Source: Spongilla lacustris
Lineage: Eukaryota; Porifera; Demospongiae; Spongillida; Spongillidae
DNA: 64,000 nt
Direction of reading: 5' to 3'
Assembly: GCA_949361645.1 (NCBI GenBank)
Contig: OX442432.1
Coordinates: 5,025,990-5,089,989, forward strand
Numbering within the stretch: the first letter of the stretch is position 1; every line of letters begins with the position of its first letter. Positions 61,762 to 64,000 of this stretch are shown here, piece by piece. The translations under genes were made by a program, and so were the position numbers. The notes below the pieces were generated by a model that saw nothing but the letters and a program-made list of their open reading frames with translations, did no database searches and had not been told where the DNA came from.

Positions 61762-61868
61762 TAGTCCCATACCCAGACCCAAATGTACGTAACGATGATT
61801 ATCGCTTACACCTCTGTACGTGTAAGTGATAATCATCGTTACGTACATTTGGGTCTGGTACGAGAGTA
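61762..61868. mobile_element. Short foldback element, related termini
   Basis: Arms of about 45 bases share CCCAAATGTACGTAACGATG and its complement around a 10-base loop. The ends (ACTAGTCCCATACCCAGACC) resemble those of the 60303-60428 element, suggesting a common family. Confidence 0.75.
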
Positions 61869-62042
61869 CACATTCACTGTTTCAGAGCCTCATCGCGCGA
61901 ATCGTCAGCACAACTGTCATCATTTAACTAGCAATCATCTTAGCACGATTCTTTTCTCTTCGACGTACAAGCTTATTCTGGATCTCCACTTTTATGCAGA
62001 TAAAATCTGTTGTGGGATGTGCTAACAAAACTAAATTTGCAG

Positions 62043-62200
62043 CAAAAAAACGCGATTATTGATTCACAATTGATTTCACAGTAAAAATCAATCGCAAATC
62101 AAGCGCACTTGATTTTGCTGTGAAATCATGCGTTGATTTAACAATTGATTTAAAATCTGTTGCGAAATAATTGATTTGATGCGTTTTTTTGCTGTGATTG
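62043..62200. repeat. A/T-rich imperfect inverted repeat
   Basis: Outer blocks GCAAAAAAACGCGATTATTG and its near complement (GATGCGTTTTTTTGCTG) enclose several alternating copies of AATTGATTT/AAATCAATT. Probable foldback remnant. Confidence 0.5.
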
Positions 62201-62411
62201 TGTCTAGCATAACTCCCCTTACGAAAATAATAAAACAAATCCAACTCGGCAGTAAGTTTCTAACTTGTTGGTTCTAGTGCTTCCGCATAACGGCTGAGGA
62301 AGATACGATGCAATAACTTATCCGATCGCGAGCGAGCATTATCTTAAGCTTATCAGATCCCGTTTTTTTCAGGTTCGAGTGTGGGAACGAGTGAGAGTTA
62401 TCACAGTGAAC

Positions 62412-62708
62412 TGCGCCATTCATGGTTCAGAACTCTTGAAAAAGAGGTAAGGTTCATCACGTCTTGATGAGCAGTCCTTCGTGCATGTCTCCCTTTGTAC
62501 TGTAGCTTGGCAATAATGCTACCAAATATGAAATACATTTCCGCTGAGAAATCACCATCACCATGTAGTTTCAGCAGAAATATCATGGAGACAAATTATT
62601 ACATCAAGATTTTCATTGACCTTGCATGTATAAATTACTTACTTCCATTGAATTTCATGTACATGTAGCCAATCAGCCCAAGACTAATTTCCATTGAATG
62701 ACAAACTA
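62412..62708 (-). repeat. Dispersed repeat, copy B
   Basis: Opposite-strand partner of 1612-1885, over 60 kb away. A 61-codon open frame occurs here, but copy A has stops at the same places, so coding is not supported. Confidence 0.75.
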
Positions 62709-62921
62709 TCATTTTATTCCGGTGTTATGTAGGTCGCAATCGTCGTTCCTACATGTAGCTATGTCGGTGAAGGTGTTTGTGATGAAGCCTAAACATTTCA
62801 AAGTTTTTTTAGGGTCGCGGTTCTCTTCTCTTACAGCCCTTTCCTTTCTATTATGTCACCCGCGAAGTTGTGCATGCTTGTACATTTTACAAAATGAATT
62901 TAACGAAATGATATACGGTAC

Positions 62922-62967
62922 ATGAATTATACATTCTATTCCGTACGGAATAGAATGTATAATTCAT
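62922..62967. repeat. Perfect 46-bp palindrome
   Basis: Twenty-three bases (ATGAATTATACATTCTATTC then CGT) are followed without spacer by their exact reverse complement. Half of it recurs in a direct copy at about 63000-63058, where the second half has been lost. Confidence 0.85.
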
Positions 62968-63094
62968 TAATCTAGCTTGGTGACCTAACAATTTAGAAAA
63001 TGAATTTAATTAATGAAATTATATACGGTTCATGAATTATACATTTTATTCCGCGTACAATTGTATTGCGCCTGCGCCATGATAAACAAAAAAT

Positions 63095-63253
<159 letters not shown>

Positions 63254-63384
63254 GTGACCATACAATTTTATGCGCCTGCGCAATGATCAAAACAAAACAT
63301 CAATCACAAACACAAAAAAAGGAGTCCACGCGGGCGGCCCGGGCTCCATGTTTAACGACGGGCCCCAGGGTCAGCATCCCCCCC

Positions 63385-63420
<36 letters not shown>

Positions 63421-63478
63421 TCGGCGGCCCTGCGAATACGAGAACTAAGCATCAACCAGCGTACAAAAGTGGCGAACT

Positions 63479-63985
63479 AGTAAAGAGGCAAATCATGCTT
63501 GGGCATCGTTGAAGCTAAGGAATTGAAGGCTCGGAGGGGTAATCCCGAAGCTGCCGCTTTGAAGCGGTGGTCGGTCAGCGAAACAAGTTCCTCAAAGAGC
63601 AGAAGGACGTATGCTACTATCGCAGAGAGTGCAGCCAAAGAATTGGAGTCCCTCGCTGTACACATGCCAAATGCGTCCGATAGTTCTGGAACATACCAAA
63701 AACATGTGACTCACATTTGTTTGGGCATCAGTGGGAGACATTTCGTTGGACACCTCTATGTAGTACATTCGTATTGCAAACGCTCTTGCATCACTATCGG
63801 ACACATTTGGCACGGGACTCCAATTCCTTGGCTGCACTCTCTGCGATAGTAGCATTCGTCCTTTAGCTTTTTGAGGAACCTGCTTTGCTGACCGCGACTA
63901 TCGCTTCGAAGCGGCAGCTTCGGGATTACCCCTCGGAGCCTTTCTTCGCTTCAAAGGTACCCACACATGACTTGCCTCTTTACTT
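63479..63985. repeat. Large inverted repeat (about 210-base arms)
   Basis: The left arm (about 63479-63690) and right arm (about 63785-63985) are diverged inverted copies, both containing GGGGTAATCCCGAAGCTGCC, CTACTATCGCAGAGAGTGCA and AATTGGAGTCCC in opposite orientation. The spacer is about 95 bases. The left arm contains a short open frame, but its mirror image is equally well kept as DNA, so structure rather than coding is the better explanation. The right end lies next to the window edge. Confidence 0.8.
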
Positions 63986-64000
63986 GCTCGCCGCTTTTTT

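Noticed and set aside
62401..62586. 61-codon minus-strand open frame in the dispersed repeat
   Set aside because: The copy at 1612-1885 is interrupted in the same frame, so the open frame is probably chance.

Overview
This is a eukaryotic, almost certainly early-branching animal window. Its genes have many small exons with GT-AG introns, and the gene families are animal ones: CUL9/PARC, TRAF, the PP2A B56 subunit, PP1 and a Death-domain protein. The ROC/COR-like Death-domain protein, the compact introns, the heavy load of foldback elements, long poly-C tracts and the endlessly repeated TACATGTA motif suggest a sponge (demosponge, Amphimedon-like). The species call is inference, because no rRNA or mitochondrial marker is present. 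Splice sites below were placed by hand from frame continuity and GT/AG dinucleotides; exon phases chain correctly in the CUL9, PPP2R5 and PP1 models.

Layout. 1-6262: no convincing gene; diverged tandem repeats, a non-autonomous hAT-like element with an 8-bp target duplication (2267-2751), a duplicated block and a tRNA-like SINE candidate. 6263-26282 (minus): a complete CUL9/PARC gene, 32 exons and about 2594 residues, with introns full of minisatellites and microsatellites. 26974-39361 (minus): a complete PPP2R5 (B56) gene, 14 exons and 613 residues. 42846-44114 (plus): an intronless TRAF-family RING protein of 422 residues. 46932-51269 (plus): a PP1 catalytic subunit, 7 exons and 328 residues. 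53858-57245 (minus): a two-exon gene for a zinc-cluster/degenerate GTPase/COR-like/Death-domain protein with an apparent frameshift. 57246-64000: repeat-rich, with several foldback elements, a fragment of an Ldh_2-type dehydrogenase, one weak gene candidate and a 490-bp inverted repeat at the right edge.

Function. Four of the five genes belong to signalling switches: ubiquitin ligases (CUL9 with combined cullin and RBR modules; TRAF RING), Ser/Thr phosphatases (PP1 catalytic subunit and a PP2A targeting subunit) and a Death-domain receptor-like protein. They are not an operon, and each needs its own promoter. The most unusual aspects are the predicted P-loop-less Death-domain protein and the way several splice sites of the housekeeping genes are formed by, or directly abut, microsatellite arrays.
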